This document shows, one piece after another, positions 23,832 to 33,023 of a stretch of 64,000 nucleotides of DNA. Source of the DNA: Rhodopirellula europaea 6C (GTDB lineage Bacteria > Planctomycetota > Planctomycetia > Pirellulales > Pirellulaceae); contig NZ_ANMO01000120.1 in assembly GCF_000338295.1 (NCBI RefSeq), positions 124,001 through 188,000 on the forward strand, read 5' to 3'. Both the position numbers and the translations under genes were made by a program. The notes under the pieces are model-generated. The model was given only the letters and a program-made list of their open reading frames with translations. It was not told the origin of the DNA and made no database searches. Positions within the stretch are counted from its first letter, which is position 1. Every line of letters starts with the position of its first letter.

Positions 23832-26800
23832 TTAAGCGTTCGCTGCAAATTTCTCGTCCTTGATTCCAAGTTTGAGTTTCCATTCCATGGCGGCGCAATA
23901 CAGCACCGGGACGACTAGCATCGTCATGATCTCGATTGTCATTCCACCGAAACTGGGGATCGCCATCGGAACCATGATGTCGCTGCCGCGTCCCGTGGAT
24001 GTCAGCACCGGAATGAGCGCCAACAGTGTGGTTGCCGTCGTCATCAAGCATGGGCGGCAACGTCGCATGCCCGCCGTCACGGTTGCTTCACGAGCATGTT
24101 TCGCATTCGTAATCTTGTCTTTGCGGAAACTCTCGTCTAGGTAAGACGCGATCACCACACCGTCGTCGCTGGCGATCCCAAAGAGCGCCAGAAAACCAAC
24201 CCAGACGGCAACACTAAGGTTGATCGTGTGGACCTGGAACAGCTCACGCATATTCGTCCCGAGCAAGTTGAAGTCCAGGAACCAATCGGTCCCGTAGAGC
24301 CACAGCATGATGAACCCACCCGACCATGCGATCATGATTCCACTGAACACGAGCGACGTGGTGATGACCGACTTGAATTGCATGTACAGAATCAGAAAGA
24401 TGATTCCTAGTGCTAAGGGCAAGACGACCATCAACGTCTTTTGTGAACGAATCTGATTTTCATAGTTGCCAGCGAAGGTATAGCTAACACCTGCCGGGAG
24501 CACGAATTCACCAGTGTCGATCTTCTCCTGCAAGAATGCTTGGGCATCTTCGACAACGTCGACTTCGGCGTTGCCAGCCTTCATATCAAACAGAACGTAG
24601 CCAAGCAAAAACGTATCTTCGCTCTTGATCACTTGCGGCCCGCGAACGTACTTGATCGTCGCAAGTTGGGTGAGGGGGATTTGTTGCCCCATCGCCGTCG
24701 GAACCAAGATCTTCTCCAGCGACTCAGCTTCGTCTCGAAGCTCCCGTGCATATCGCACACGCACCGGATATCGCTCGCGTCCCTCGACGGTCGTTGTGAT
24801 CTTTCGGCCGCCAATGGCGACTTCGATCACGTCCTGCACGGTTCGTATGTGCAAGCCGTATCGTTTGATGGCGTCGCGGTCGATGTCGATTTCGAGATAC
24901 GGCTTTCCGACAATTCGGTCCGCGATCACAGCAGACGCCTGAATGGTCGGCACCTGTTTCAAGAGACCTTCGATTTGCAACGCAACCCTTTCGATGGTTT
25001 CTAGGTCTGGGCCTTTCACCTTCATGCCCATCGGGGCACGCATCCCACTTTGCAGCATGACGATACGAGCGGCAATCGGCTGCAGCTTCGGTGCCGATGT
25101 TGTTCCGGGTATATCCGCGGCCTCGGTGATCTTCTCCCAGATGTCGTTGGGTGATTTGATTTCGTCACGCCACTGTCGAAACGGTTTGCCATGAGCCTCT
25201 TCGATCAAATCTCCATTCTCATCGCGGACAAAATCACCGGTTTCATCGTCATAGCGAAACTTCAGACGGTTACCGTTGGCGTCCGTTTTGTACTCAGATT
25301 TGTACGAAATGAAGGTTTCGATCATGGAAATGGGAGCCGGATCGAGGGGGCTTTCCGCACGCCCGATCTTCCCGACGACGGAGTCGACTTCAGGAATCGA
25401 AATCAAAAACTTGTTCTGCAGTTGCAGGACGTCCATCGCTTCGCCGATCGAAGCGTGAGGCATCGTTGTCGGCATGTACAGGAACGATCCTTCATCCAGC
25501 GGCGGCATGAACTCTTTGCCAAGGCCGGGCAGGGTGGCTGTCGCAGCAGCCCAGGGTTTCGATTCACGAACGGTTGATTCATCCACGCCAACGACAGAGG
25601 CTGTTCGAGGAATAAACGAAAAGACTTTGTCGAACCCGAGCCAAGCACACGCACCGAACAGCAGTAGTGTGACAGGCAGCGAAAGAAACATCAGCTTGTG
25701 GTTCAGGCACCACCTCAGCAGAGGCTCGTACAGAAAACGCTGAAAGATCGTAAAGAAGCCGAGCAGTCCGCCGATCAAAAGACCGACGAACGTCAAGTTG
25801 CGGATCATTCCCTTCTCCGGCCCAAGCGGAAGCCAATGCTCGGTCAATAAGAAGGCGACAACAAGCACGGCGATCGCACTGGCTGCGTAGGGTCCATGCT
25901 TTTGCCACTTCTCGGGAATTCGTGTCTCAACGAGCTTGTATGCTCCAAGACCGATCAAGATTGTCCCAACCCACCAGGAGATCATGAACATCGCGAGCAC
26001 GCCGGCGGCGATCAGCGATAGCATCGTGATTCGTCTCAACGAACCGGCTTTCATCCGACCACCCATCAACACGTGTGCAGCCGGTGGGATGATCGTGAGA
26101 GCCACGATCACTGAGGCGACCAATGCAAACGTTTTGGTGAACGCCAAAGGCCGAAACAACTTTCCTTCCGCAGCAATCATCGTGAACACGGGCAGAAAGC
26201 TGACGACCGTGGTCGATACTGCGGTGAGAACTGCACTCGCGACTTCGTGGGATGCACGAAATATCACATGCGCCCGATTCTCTGACGGATCAGCCTCGTC
26301 CAAATGTTTCAATATGTTTTCACAGAGGATGATCCCCATATCGACCATCGTCCCAATTGCGATCGCAATGCCCGACAACGCAACGATGTTTGCGTCAACG
26401 CCAAAGGTTTTCATGGCGATAAAACACATCAGTACTGCCAGCGGCAGCAATGCGCTAATGAGAAACGAACTTCTCAGGTGCAGCACCATGACGAGGATCA
26501 CGATGATCGTGACCAGAATTTCCTCGGAGAGCGCCGTGTTGAGCGTTCCGAGCGTTTCGTAAATCACGCCCGTTCGGTCGTAAAACGGCACAACTCGAAC
26601 TTGGCTAGTCGTGATCCATGTCGGCCATTGCTCGCGTGGTTTGCTTCGTAAATGCTGTACCCAAGGATCGAAGTCGGGCTTGGCACCGCTGATTTCGCCA
26701 AGGTCGTACCGATCAGCATAGGCGTCGACTTGTTCTTTAGTCGTCCGCGTGTAGTCGACCACGACCTTCGTCGGTAGCCCGGGAGAAATCTCGGTGATTT

Positions 26801-27860
26801 TCTGTTTGACGTTCTTGATGGACTCAAGAGGATTGAATCCGTATCGAACGGTAACCACTCCGCCCACTGCCTCAGCGCCAGCTTTGTCGAGTGCTCCACG
26901 TCTCAACGCGGGACCAAGCCGCACCTCGGCGACATCCTTGATCGTGATCGGGACGTTGTCGGAGACTTTGACGACTGTACTTTCGATGTCTTCGACTTGT
27001 TCGATGAATCCCAAGCCACGGATCACGTACTCAGCTTTATTCAGCTCGATCGTTCTCGCCCCAACATCAACATTGGTCATACGAACCGACTGAAACACGT
27101 CGGCCAACGACACATTCGCGGCCCGCATCGCGTCTGGGTCCACGTCGATCTGGTATTCCTGGACAAAACCACCAATGGACGCGACTTCACTGACGCCTTC
27201 TGCCGACGTCAACGCATAGCGAACGTACCAATCTTGAAGAGTCCTTAGTTCATCGAGGTCCCATCCGCCGGTCGGGTTGCCATCGGGATCATGACCTTCG
27301 AGTGTGTACCAGAGAATCTGCCCCAGCGCAGTTGCGTCTGGCCCCAATGCGGGCTGGACTCCTTCGGGCAGCGTTCCCGCAGGCAGACTGTTGAGTTTTT
27401 CCAACACCCGCGAACGTGACCAATAGAATTCGGCGTTCTCGTTGAAAATGATGTAAATGCTGGAGAAACCAAACATCGAGTAGCTGCGGATCGTCTTCAC
27501 TTCAGGGATGCCGAGCAGCGCAACCGTCAGAGGATATCCGATCTGGTCTTCAACATCTTCCGGACTGCGCCCCATCCACTCGGTAAAGACGATCTGCTGG
27601 TTTTCGCCAATGTCTGGAATCGCATCAACTGGAACCGGATTGCGCGGAAGGTCACCAACCTTCCAATCGAAAGGAGCAACCATGACACCCCAAGTCATGA
27701 TCGCCAACACAAGCAGGGTCACCACCAGCTTGTTGTGGATGCAGAACCAAATGATGCCACCGAGAAGCGTTCGACGGTTCGTGTCTACATCTGGAGCAAT
27801 CGCGTTGAGCGAATCGGATTCCGTCTCGGAGGCGACGGTATTATCAGGGGTTCGTGACAT
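23832..27860 (-). CDS. Heavy-metal RND efflux pump, CusA-like, with extra central membrane segments (pump 2)
   Basis: The 1342-aa pump is about 300 residues longer than CusA. The family core is plain: VDAIPDIGENQQIVFTEWMG, GRSPEDVEDQIGYPLTVALL, helix 4 GIAIAIGTMVDMGIILCEN (closest to the Cu/Ag CusA motif) and GREFMPPLDEGS-like KEFMPPLDEGSFLYMPTTMP. Between helices 6 and 7 an insertion holds at least three extra hydrophobic segments (ITMLSLIAAGVLAMFMISWW; GPYAASAIAVLVVAFLLTEH; NLTFVGLLIGGLLGFFTIFQ). Polar insertions also occur near residues 395-440 and 865-900. It partners adaptor 2 (120 bp upstream). Confidence 0.9.
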   Translation of the reverse strand: MSRTPDNTVASETESDSLNAIAPDVDTNRRTLLGGIIWFCIHNKLVVTLLVLAIMTWGVMVAPFDWKVGDLPRNPVPVDAIPDIGENQQIVFTEWMGRSPEDVEDQIGYPLTVALLGIPEVKTIRSYSMFGFSSIYIIFNENAEFYWSRSRVLEKLNSLPAGTLPEGVQPALGPDATALGQILWYTLEGHDPDGNPTGGWDLDELRTLQDWYVRYALTSAEGVSEVASIGGFVQEYQIDVDPDAMRAANVSLADVFQSVRMTNVDVGARTIELNKAEYVIRGLGFIEQVEDIESTVVKVSDNVPITIKDVAEVRLGPALRRGALDKAGAEAVGGVVTVRYGFNPLESIKNVKQKITEISPGLPTKVVVDYTRTTKEQVDAYADRYDLGEISGAKPDFDPWVQHLRSKPREQWPTWITTSQVRVVPFYDRTGVIYETLGTLNTALSEEILVTIIVILVMVLHLRSSFLISALLPLAVLMCFIAMKTFGVDANIVALSGIAIAIGTMVDMGIILCENILKHLDEADPSENRAHVIFRASHEVASAVLTAVSTTVVSFLPVFTMIAAEGKLFRPLAFTKTFALVASVIVALTIIPPAAHVLMGGRMKAGSLRRITMLSLIAAGVLAMFMISWWVGTILIGLGAYKLVETRIPEKWQKHGPYAASAIAVLVVAFLLTEHWLPLGPEKGMIRNLTFVGLLIGGLLGFFTIFQRFLYEPLLRWCLNHKLMFLSLPVTLLLFGACAWLGFDKVFSFIPRTASVVGVDESTVRESKPWAAATATLPGLGKEFMPPLDEGSFLYMPTTMPHASIGEAMDVLQLQNKFLISIPEVDSVVGKIGRAESPLDPAPISMIETFISYKSEYKTDANGNRLKFRYDDETGDFVRDENGDLIEEAHGKPFRQWRDEIKSPNDIWEKITEAADIPGTTSAPKLQPIAARIVMLQSGMRAPMGMKVKGPDLETIERVALQIEGLLKQVPTIQASAVIADRIVGKPYLEIDIDRDAIKRYGLHIRTVQDVIEVAIGGRKITTTVEGRERYPVRVRYARELRDEAESLEKILVPTAMGQQIPLTQLATIKYVRGPQVIKSEDTFLLGYVLFDMKAGNAEVDVVEDAQAFLQEKIDTGEFVLPAGVSYTFAGNYENQIRSQKTLMVVLPLALGIIFLILYMQFKSVITTSLVFSGIMIAWSGGFIMLWLYGTDWFLDFNLLGTNMRELFQVHTINLSVAVWVGFLALFGIASDDGVVIASYLDESFRKDKITNAKHAREATVTAGMRRCRPCLMTTATTLLALIPVLTSTGRGSDIMVPMAIPSFGGMTIEIMTMLVVPVLYCAAMEWKLKLGIKDEKFAANA

Positions 27861-27980
27861 TCGCTGTGCAGTGTCTTCTAGTTGACGTTTCTACCCCGAT
27901 ACCTCCATGCAAATTCGGTTGGCTCGGGCCGGGTTGCTGTTGCTTCGTTCATCATCAAGTTGAAAACTCGAAGACCGACA

Positions 27981-30350
27981 TTAGCCGTGGTTGTGTTTGT
28001 CGTGTTCGCCGCCACGGGGCGGTGGAGCAGTAATCAACGGCGCGACTTTGTCGGCGCATTTGAGCATCGACCCTCCGTAATAGGGATTACGAACAGTGTC
28101 ATTGCTCTGCAGCCAGGTCGCTCCGCGCCCATCAAACGCCATCGGGCAATGCAGCTCAAACAACTGACTGCCGCTATGGAATCCAAACATGCGTTGGATA
28201 GTGATCAACTCATCAGATAGCAGTGCAAACGCGGAACGCATTGCTTCCAAATCAGTCGCCTTTGCTAACCGAGCAGTGATGGACGAAAGGCTTCGCGTCT
28301 CCGATGCCCATCGCTTTGCGACCACGTCATCAAGACCGCTTGTGTCGATCGAATTGAGGCTCTGATGCAGTTGATCGACACCACTGGCAGCCGTAGCGAC
28401 TTTGTCCGATGCCAACCCATCGCCGATCGCCAAATACGCGGGCAACAAACGGTCTAGCTGTTGTCGAAAAGCCATCGGCACATCCAGAGTCTCTTCGGGC
28501 ATCTCATGCCCAGCATGTGAAATCCCGAACATTTTCTGTAGCCGCATCGCATGCTCCTTGGTCACCAAAGTGACGCGATCCGCATCTTGCAAGCTCTGAA
28601 TGTCTTGCCCCTCGACCGAGTCGTTTCTCAGCAACATGGCAAACTCTCGCCATTGGGCTCCCATATCACCCGATAACGCGTTTCCGTCCACGGCTGCAAC
28701 TCGCTGCCCCACCATTGCAAAGGCGTCACGGATCTTGCTCAGCTCTGCCTCCTCGATGGCGGCTTCGACTGACTTAACGGATTCAAGAACTGCCAGCATC
28801 TGTTGGCTCACCTTGGGCGGCAGCGACATTTGCGAGTGGTCGGTCATTGCGTCGCCATCACCCTTCGGCATCGCGTCGCCGCCATGGTTGTGACCGCCGC
28901 CACCTCCACCGCCTGAGGGCGTCATCATGGATGGTTTGGCGGAGATTTGCAGAGCGCTGTCGAGCTTGAAGTTGCCATTGGTCACGACCAATTCACCTTC
29001 CTTCAAACCGGATTTGACAAGGTAGTAATCTCCGGCGCGAGGGCCTAAAACGATCTCGCGCCCTTCGTAGGTTGGTTCTTCCGCGTCAGGAACCTGGACG
29101 TAAACAATCGCACGAGTCCCGGTCAAAAGGGCGGCCGACACGGGAATCACAAGCGGCTTCGCCGTATCGCTTGGTTCTGCAGTCACGTATCCAAGCGATT
29201 CTGCACGCACCAACGGCATCCCGCAAATATCGCAATCTCCCGGTTCGTCTTTGACAATTTCCGGGTGCATTGGGCTGATCCACTTGCCAGCCAACGATGC
29301 ATCCAACACGCGGCCACCGGCTGCAATTTTGGATCGAACAATCGCCCGCACGAACATTTCTGGCTTCAGTCTTCCATCCTCGTTCGACACGTTCACGCGA
29401 ACCTTAACGGTTCGGGTGTCCTTGTTCAAAACTGGATCGATAAACGCGATCTGTCCCTTAAAGACTTCACCCGGGTAAGCCTCTGTCGTGAATTCAACTT
29501 CCTGCCCATATCGAAGCCAAGCGAGGTCTGACTCGTACGCATCCATTTGCACCCACAGATGACTTAAATCTGCAACGGTATAGATGCGATCGCCCGTACG
29601 AACGCGGTCACCTTCCTGGCGAAGTTTCTCTACGACGATTCCGCTAGCTGGTGAGTAGATCGTTAGGTGCTCAGTTGGCTTGCCACGTTGTTCGATTCCC
29701 TGGATTTGCCCTTCGGTAATTCCAAGCAGCCGCAGTTTCTCGCGCGCGGATTCTGCTAGGTCGATCGGTTTGACGAAACGAGACGACGAACGGCCCGCGT
29801 TCGACTCTAGCGCCGCGATCAATTCCTGTTGGGCCGTGTACAACTCTTCGCTGTAGATGTACGCCATGTGATCACCCTTGTTGACTTCAACCCCCGTAAA
29901 GTCGACATAGAGACGATCCAATCGTCCGGAAACCCATGCAGTGATGTGCGCCAATCGCGTTTCGTCATATTCAATCTTTCCGACCATCCGCACATCAGCA
30001 GTCACATACCGACGTCCTACCGGAACCGTCTGAATGTTCATCAGCTTCTTAACGTCCGCGTTGATCGAAACAGTACGAACGCCGCTCGCCGACTTCTTCA
30101 CAGGCACCAAATCCATGCCGCAAATGGGACAGCTACCGGGGCCGTCGCGTCGAATTTGAGGATGCATCGAGCAAGTCCAGATTGCCGGCGCATTCGAGGC
30201 GTGCTCAGCCACAACGCCTTGGGAACCCGCTGACGAGTCCGACGCCGATGGTCCTCGCAGCCACCAAGCAAACGCAAAGCCGATCGCAAGAAATGCGATC
30301 GCTTGCAGGAACCAGGCCTGTGAGAACAGTCGTTTTAGATGTTGTTTCAT
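27981..30350 (-). CDS. CusB-type RND adaptor with two heavy-metal-binding domains and duplicated DUF3347 tail (adaptor 2)
   Basis: The 789-aa protein has an N-terminal anchor (residues 13-33), then a first heavy-metal-binding domain (WTCSMHPQIRRDGPGSCPIC, GMDLVP; about 58-84). A CusB lipoyl/hairpin/barrel core follows (LYTAQQELIAALESNAGRSS; LTIYSPASGIVVEKLRQEGD). A second heavy-metal-binding domain (WISPMHPEIVKDEPGDCDIC) is inserted near residue 360. After the last barrel comes a Gly/His linker (GGGGGGGHNHGGDAMPKGDG) and two helical repeats of DUF3347 type; the second ends with FELHCPMAFDGRGATWLQ and NPYYGGSMLKCAD, the metal ligands. It is far larger than CusB (about 400 aa). Confidence 0.9.
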   Translation of the reverse strand: MKQHLKRLFSQAWFLQAIAFLAIGFAFAWWLRGPSASDSSAGSQGVVAEHASNAPAIWTCSMHPQIRRDGPGSCPICGMDLVPVKKSASGVRTVSINADVKKLMNIQTVPVGRRYVTADVRMVGKIEYDETRLAHITAWVSGRLDRLYVDFTGVEVNKGDHMAYIYSEELYTAQQELIAALESNAGRSSSRFVKPIDLAESAREKLRLLGITEGQIQGIEQRGKPTEHLTIYSPASGIVVEKLRQEGDRVRTGDRIYTVADLSHLWVQMDAYESDLAWLRYGQEVEFTTEAYPGEVFKGQIAFIDPVLNKDTRTVKVRVNVSNEDGRLKPEMFVRAIVRSKIAAGGRVLDASLAGKWISPMHPEIVKDEPGDCDICGMPLVRAESLGYVTAEPSDTAKPLVIPVSAALLTGTRAIVYVQVPDAEEPTYEGREIVLGPRAGDYYLVKSGLKEGELVVTNGNFKLDSALQISAKPSMMTPSGGGGGGGHNHGGDAMPKGDGDAMTDHSQMSLPPKVSQQMLAVLESVKSVEAAIEEAELSKIRDAFAMVGQRVAAVDGNALSGDMGAQWREFAMLLRNDSVEGQDIQSLQDADRVTLVTKEHAMRLQKMFGISHAGHEMPEETLDVPMAFRQQLDRLLPAYLAIGDGLASDKVATAASGVDQLHQSLNSIDTSGLDDVVAKRWASETRSLSSITARLAKATDLEAMRSAFALLSDELITIQRMFGFHSGSQLFELHCPMAFDGRGATWLQSNDTVRNPYYGGSMLKCADKVAPLITAPPPRGGEHDKHNHG

Positions 30351-30421
30351 TGTTTTCTTTGTGAGTCTTATTCTGGGTCTGGGAGACGGGAGTTGAAGCA
30401 GTCAACCTCCTTCACTCCCCA

Positions 30422-31324
30422 TCAGCTCCTCTTAAACCAATCGACCAGTGCCGTGACTTCTTCTTGGTCCCTTACACCGACAGCCGTCACACTCCGCGAG
30501 CCCTCTCGCCATGTCGCTGCGATGCTTGAATCGAGATCGACTAGACAGCACTCCTTATCGCCGCACATCGCCATGCTGGAGGCTCGGTCCCCAAACCAGT
30601 CAACCTCTTCGTCGTCGTGTTCAAACAGTACCAACGTCGAACCATCCTGACGTTTGCACACCGCCTTCACACAAGTGCAGCACGGCATCTTCAAAACACT
30701 TGTCGATGCGAGGGAATAGCCCTGTGGCAAGCCGTCAGCAACGGCCGGCCGATAACCGACCAGGTGGACAGCCTCTTCCGGAGCGACCACTTTGCCGTCG
30801 TATTTGTCCAGCAAGAATTGTTCCGCTTCATCAGGGTTGTCCGGAAGCGCCCGCAGGTAGTGATCCATCGTCGCGACGAATTCTTTACTGTGCCCATGAT
30901 CAATTTCGGATATCGAATCGTGACGCGATATCCAAACGCTTAAGCCGAGCACCAGGAGCATCGAAGCGGCGATCGCGAGACGCTGATACGTCGCCCGACC
31001 CCAACGTCGATTCGGCGAGCGATTTGCATTTGCACCGGAGGCCAACTCATCAGCAGGGGCAACAATTGACAAGGGCTTTACCTTGCCAACGCTCTCTGTC
31101 GCGTTGTCCGCGTCGAGCTCTCGAACAATTTGCCCCCAAACGTTCGGCGGAACCAGTGGGGCGGCGGCACCTGAGAAAGCACCACTAAGCTGCTCGTACT
31201 CGGTCAAAGCCCTCGCGCATGACTGACAGCCCTGCAAATGTTCCGCAACAGCAGCGCGCACATCAACCGACAGCTCGTCGTCGTAAAACGCCGAGAGCAA
31301 ATCTTGAGTTTCGTTACAGTTCAT
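30422..31324 (-). CDS. zf-HC2 anti-sigma-factor-like membrane protein with Cys-rich periplasmic domain (paralogue B)
   Basis: The 300-aa product has the same plan as the protein at 5504-6322. It has a zf-HC2 finger (HLQGCQSC, H-x3-C-x2-C), a linker, a membrane helix (LAIAASMLLVLGLSVWIS) and a periplasmic domain. That domain has VAPEEAVHLVGYRP, MPCCTCVKAVCKRQDGSTLV, MCGDKECC and SRSVTAVGVRDQEEV. The Cys motifs align with those of paralogue A. It lies 71 bp upstream of adaptor 2 and is first in the efflux run, so it may sense periplasmic metal and release a sigma factor that drives it. No sigma gene is adjacent. The region 31325-31586 to its right is the divergent promoter zone. Confidence 0.85.
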   Translation of the reverse strand: MNCNETQDLLSAFYDDELSVDVRAAVAEHLQGCQSCARALTEYEQLSGAFSGAAAPLVPPNVWGQIVRELDADNATESVGKVKPLSIVAPADELASGANANRSPNRRWGRATYQRLAIAASMLLVLGLSVWISRHDSISEIDHGHSKEFVATMDHYLRALPDNPDEAEQFLLDKYDGKVVAPEEAVHLVGYRPAVADGLPQGYSLASTSVLKMPCCTCVKAVCKRQDGSTLVLFEHDDEEVDWFGDRASSMAMCGDKECCLVDLDSSIAATWREGSRSVTAVGVRDQEEVTALVDWFKRS

Positions 31325-31586
31325 AAACCATGCCTGCGACCTTTCGTGGTCCGTGCGTGAAAACGAGTTCCGCGCGGTCTGCCGTGTTGCATCGAGAACT
31401 CGTCAAGTGTTGGATACCTCTAAACTGCGGTTCCTTCACGATTTTCAGCGATTTCGCACGAAACGTCGATGCTGGCCCCATCTTTTTCAGAATTCCGCTG
31501 GAAATCGTGAAGAATGGCACGACGCAAAGCATCTGAATCGGCATAAGCATCTTTCCGACGCCTTTTTCGACGAGGAACCCAGAGTC

Positions 31587-32072
31587 ATGACTTTTCTGAA
31601 GTGGATGTTACCCATCGCAGCAGTCGCCATGCTCACAATCGGATTCGCAGGCTGTGATTCGTCGCAGGTTCAACCAGCCGACGATGCCGCACCCGCAATC
31701 GAGATGGAGGGCGGAATGGACCACGATTCCTTGGACCATGACGCGATGGACCACGACGTGATGGACCACGACGAGCACGCGATGCACGACCACACATCCC
31801 ACGCGGGGGGAGACGCAACTGAAGAGATTCCGGCTCCCGAGGCGAAGTCCGACATGGACAAGATGTTGGAAACGCTGGCCAGTTTCTCGGAAGAGGACAA
31901 AGCTTCGGCGATGAAGCAGCACTTCTGCCCCGTGAGCGGAGAAATGCTTGGCGTGATGGGCAAGCCTGAAAAGATGGAAGTCGAAGGCCAAACCGTCTGG
32001 ATCTGCTGCGATGGCTGCAAAGACAAACTCCTCGCCGACCCCGAAAAATACATCGCCAAAATCAGCAAGTAG
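31587..32072 (+). CDS. TRASH/YHS-like lipoprotein with DHxMDHD repeats
   Basis: The protein has 161 aa. The lipobox is MLTIGFAGC (Cys near 21). A repeat tract follows at about residues 38-72 (MDHDSLDHDAMDHDVMDHDE), rich in Met, Asp and His, suited to Cu(I)/Ag(I) or divalent metal. The C-terminal domain (residues about 108-160) is a YHS/TRASH relative: CPVSGEMLGVMGKPEKMEVE then WICCDGCKDKLLADPEKYI. The ATG at 31587 is used because the signal peptide starts there; the frame extends upstream to 31353 without support. It is divergent from paralogue B and probably shares regulation with the efflux genes. Confidence 0.85.
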   Translation: MTFLKWMLPIAAVAMLTIGFAGCDSSQVQPADDAAPAIEMEGGMDHDSLDHDAMDHDVMDHDEHAMHDHTSHAGGDATEEIPAPEAKSDMDKMLETLASFSEEDKASAMKQHFCPVSGEMLGVMGKPEKMEVEGQTVWICCDGCKDKLLADPEKYIAKISK

Positions 32073-32110
32073 ATTCACGCACTCGAAGACCTTCTTTAGG
32101 AGTCTCCGTT

Positions 32111-32449
32111 TTGGACTTAAAGAACACTGGTTATGACGTCGCATACGACCATATTGGAATTCCAACTATCCATCCCAGCGAAGGCGAGGTTTATCAAGCC
32201 GACATTTCTGCGCATGTCTACCGAGTCGGAACGGATGGGTTGCGGATCGAAAAGATTCGATTCGATACCGACGCACCGTTTCCCCAGGACGTCAAGACAC
32301 GCCCCCACATTGCTTTCAAGGTAGACGATTTAGCTGAAGCAATTTTCGGAAAGCAAATCGTAATGCCGCCAACGGAATTCAAGCCCGGAATCCAGTTTGC
32401 TTTTGTCGATATCGAGGGAACACTGATCGAGTTTTTCAAGATCGGCTAG
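32111..32449 (+). CDS. VOC/glyoxalase-fold small protein
   Basis: The 112-aa protein has DVAYDHIGIPTIHP near its start and FVDIEGTLIEFFKIG at its end, typical for single-domain VOC (glyoxalase/bleomycin) proteins. FKVDDLAEAIFGKQIVMPPT lies in between. The His of YDHIGIP and the Glu of TLIEFF are in the usual metal-ligand places. The start is a TTG at 32111 with AGGAG eight bases upstream; no ATG precedes the conserved motif. It is 38 bp after the TRASH lipoprotein and may be its operon partner. The substrate is unknown. Confidence 0.75.
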   Translation: MDLKNTGYDVAYDHIGIPTIHPSEGEVYQADISAHVYRVGTDGLRIEKIRFDTDAPFPQDVKTRPHIAFKVDDLAEAIFGKQIVMPPTEFKPGIQFAFVDIEGTLIEFFKIG

Positions 32450-32532
32450 CAAACGAACGTATGTCCGTGCACGTTGCTTCAAATCACTTCGTTTGTTTTC
32501 TCCAGATCAGTTGGCTCGCAGCCGTGAGCCCT

Positions 32533-32600
32533 CAAGGGCGATGTGGAGCATCGGAAACGACTGAACTTCGTGGTCAATTCTAAGTTCCACATCGCCCTTG
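32533..32600. repeat. 15-bp perfect inverted repeat, 38-bp loop
   Basis: CAAGGGCGATGTGGA (32533-32547) is repeated in reverse complement as TCCACATCGCCCTTG (32586-32600). The pair lies just before the small BON gene. It is followed by no T-run, so it is not a classical terminator. It might be a short mobile-element end pair, a protein-binding site or an mRNA hairpin. Confidence 0.7.
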
Positions 32601-32620
32601 TCGCTTGCGAAGCCGTTTCC

Positions 32621-32833
32621 ATGGAACCATTTCCAATATCAATCGAAAAACGCATAAGCCGCGGACTGCAGCGTTTGAATTTCCACGGCATCTACGCGAC
32701 GCATCTCGGTGCCGGCAAGATTACGCTAGTTTGCACCAACAAGGATGCAAACGAACGTGCTCTAGCGGTTGCTGCGGCGAAGACAGTTCCAGGTGTCACC
32801 GAAGTAAGTATGCAGAACGGGAAGCCTTCCTGA
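32621..32833 (+). CDS. Small BON-like protein
   Basis: The 70-aa product (start ATG 32621) has a BON-like alpha-beta pattern: ISIEKRISRGLQRLNFHGIY (helix), AGKITLVCTNKDANERALAV (strand then helix) and KTVPGVTEVSMQNGKP. An alternative GTG at 32543 falls inside the inverted repeat and is less likely. It has no signal peptide. It could be a stand-alone BON protein or the remnant of a longer one. Neighbouring VOC and TRASH genes are on the same strand. Confidence 0.5.
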   Translation: MEPFPISIEKRISRGLQRLNFHGIYATHLGAGKITLVCTNKDANERALAVAAAKTVPGVTEVSMQNGKPS

Positions 32834-32846
32834 CGAGCAAGATACT

Positions 32847-33023
32847 GTGCCTGAATGCGACACAGCAGAACTTTTTGTTCGAGTCCCTTTCGATGCCGAT
32901 CAAGAAACTCATCCATTTTTTGTAGAAAAACTTCCGAGACTTCGGGTCAAATGCGGCACAAGAATCGAGGCTGGTGAGCGATCGAATCGTGTTCTGAAAC
33001 TTTCGTCGTGGATTGACGCCTAG
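32847..33023 (+). CDS. Possible small hypothetical protein
   Basis: A GTG-started frame of 58 codons follows the BON gene by 13 bp. It encodes an acidic, protein-like sequence (ELFVRVPFDADQETHPFFVE; RLRVKCGTRIEAGERSNRVL). Amino-acid composition looks coding, but there is no family match, no clear ribosome site and no ATG. It may also be a decayed gene end. Apart from this frame, nothing was seen in 32834-33204. Confidence 0.25.
   Translation: MPECDTAELFVRVPFDADQETHPFFVEKLPRLRVKCGTRIEAGERSNRVLKLSSWIDA

Noticed and set aside
24940-25070. Naming the exported metal of RND pump 2 from methionine positions
   Set aside because: I could not place the CusA methionine triad with confidence by eye; the numbering did not fit, so no metal is claimed.
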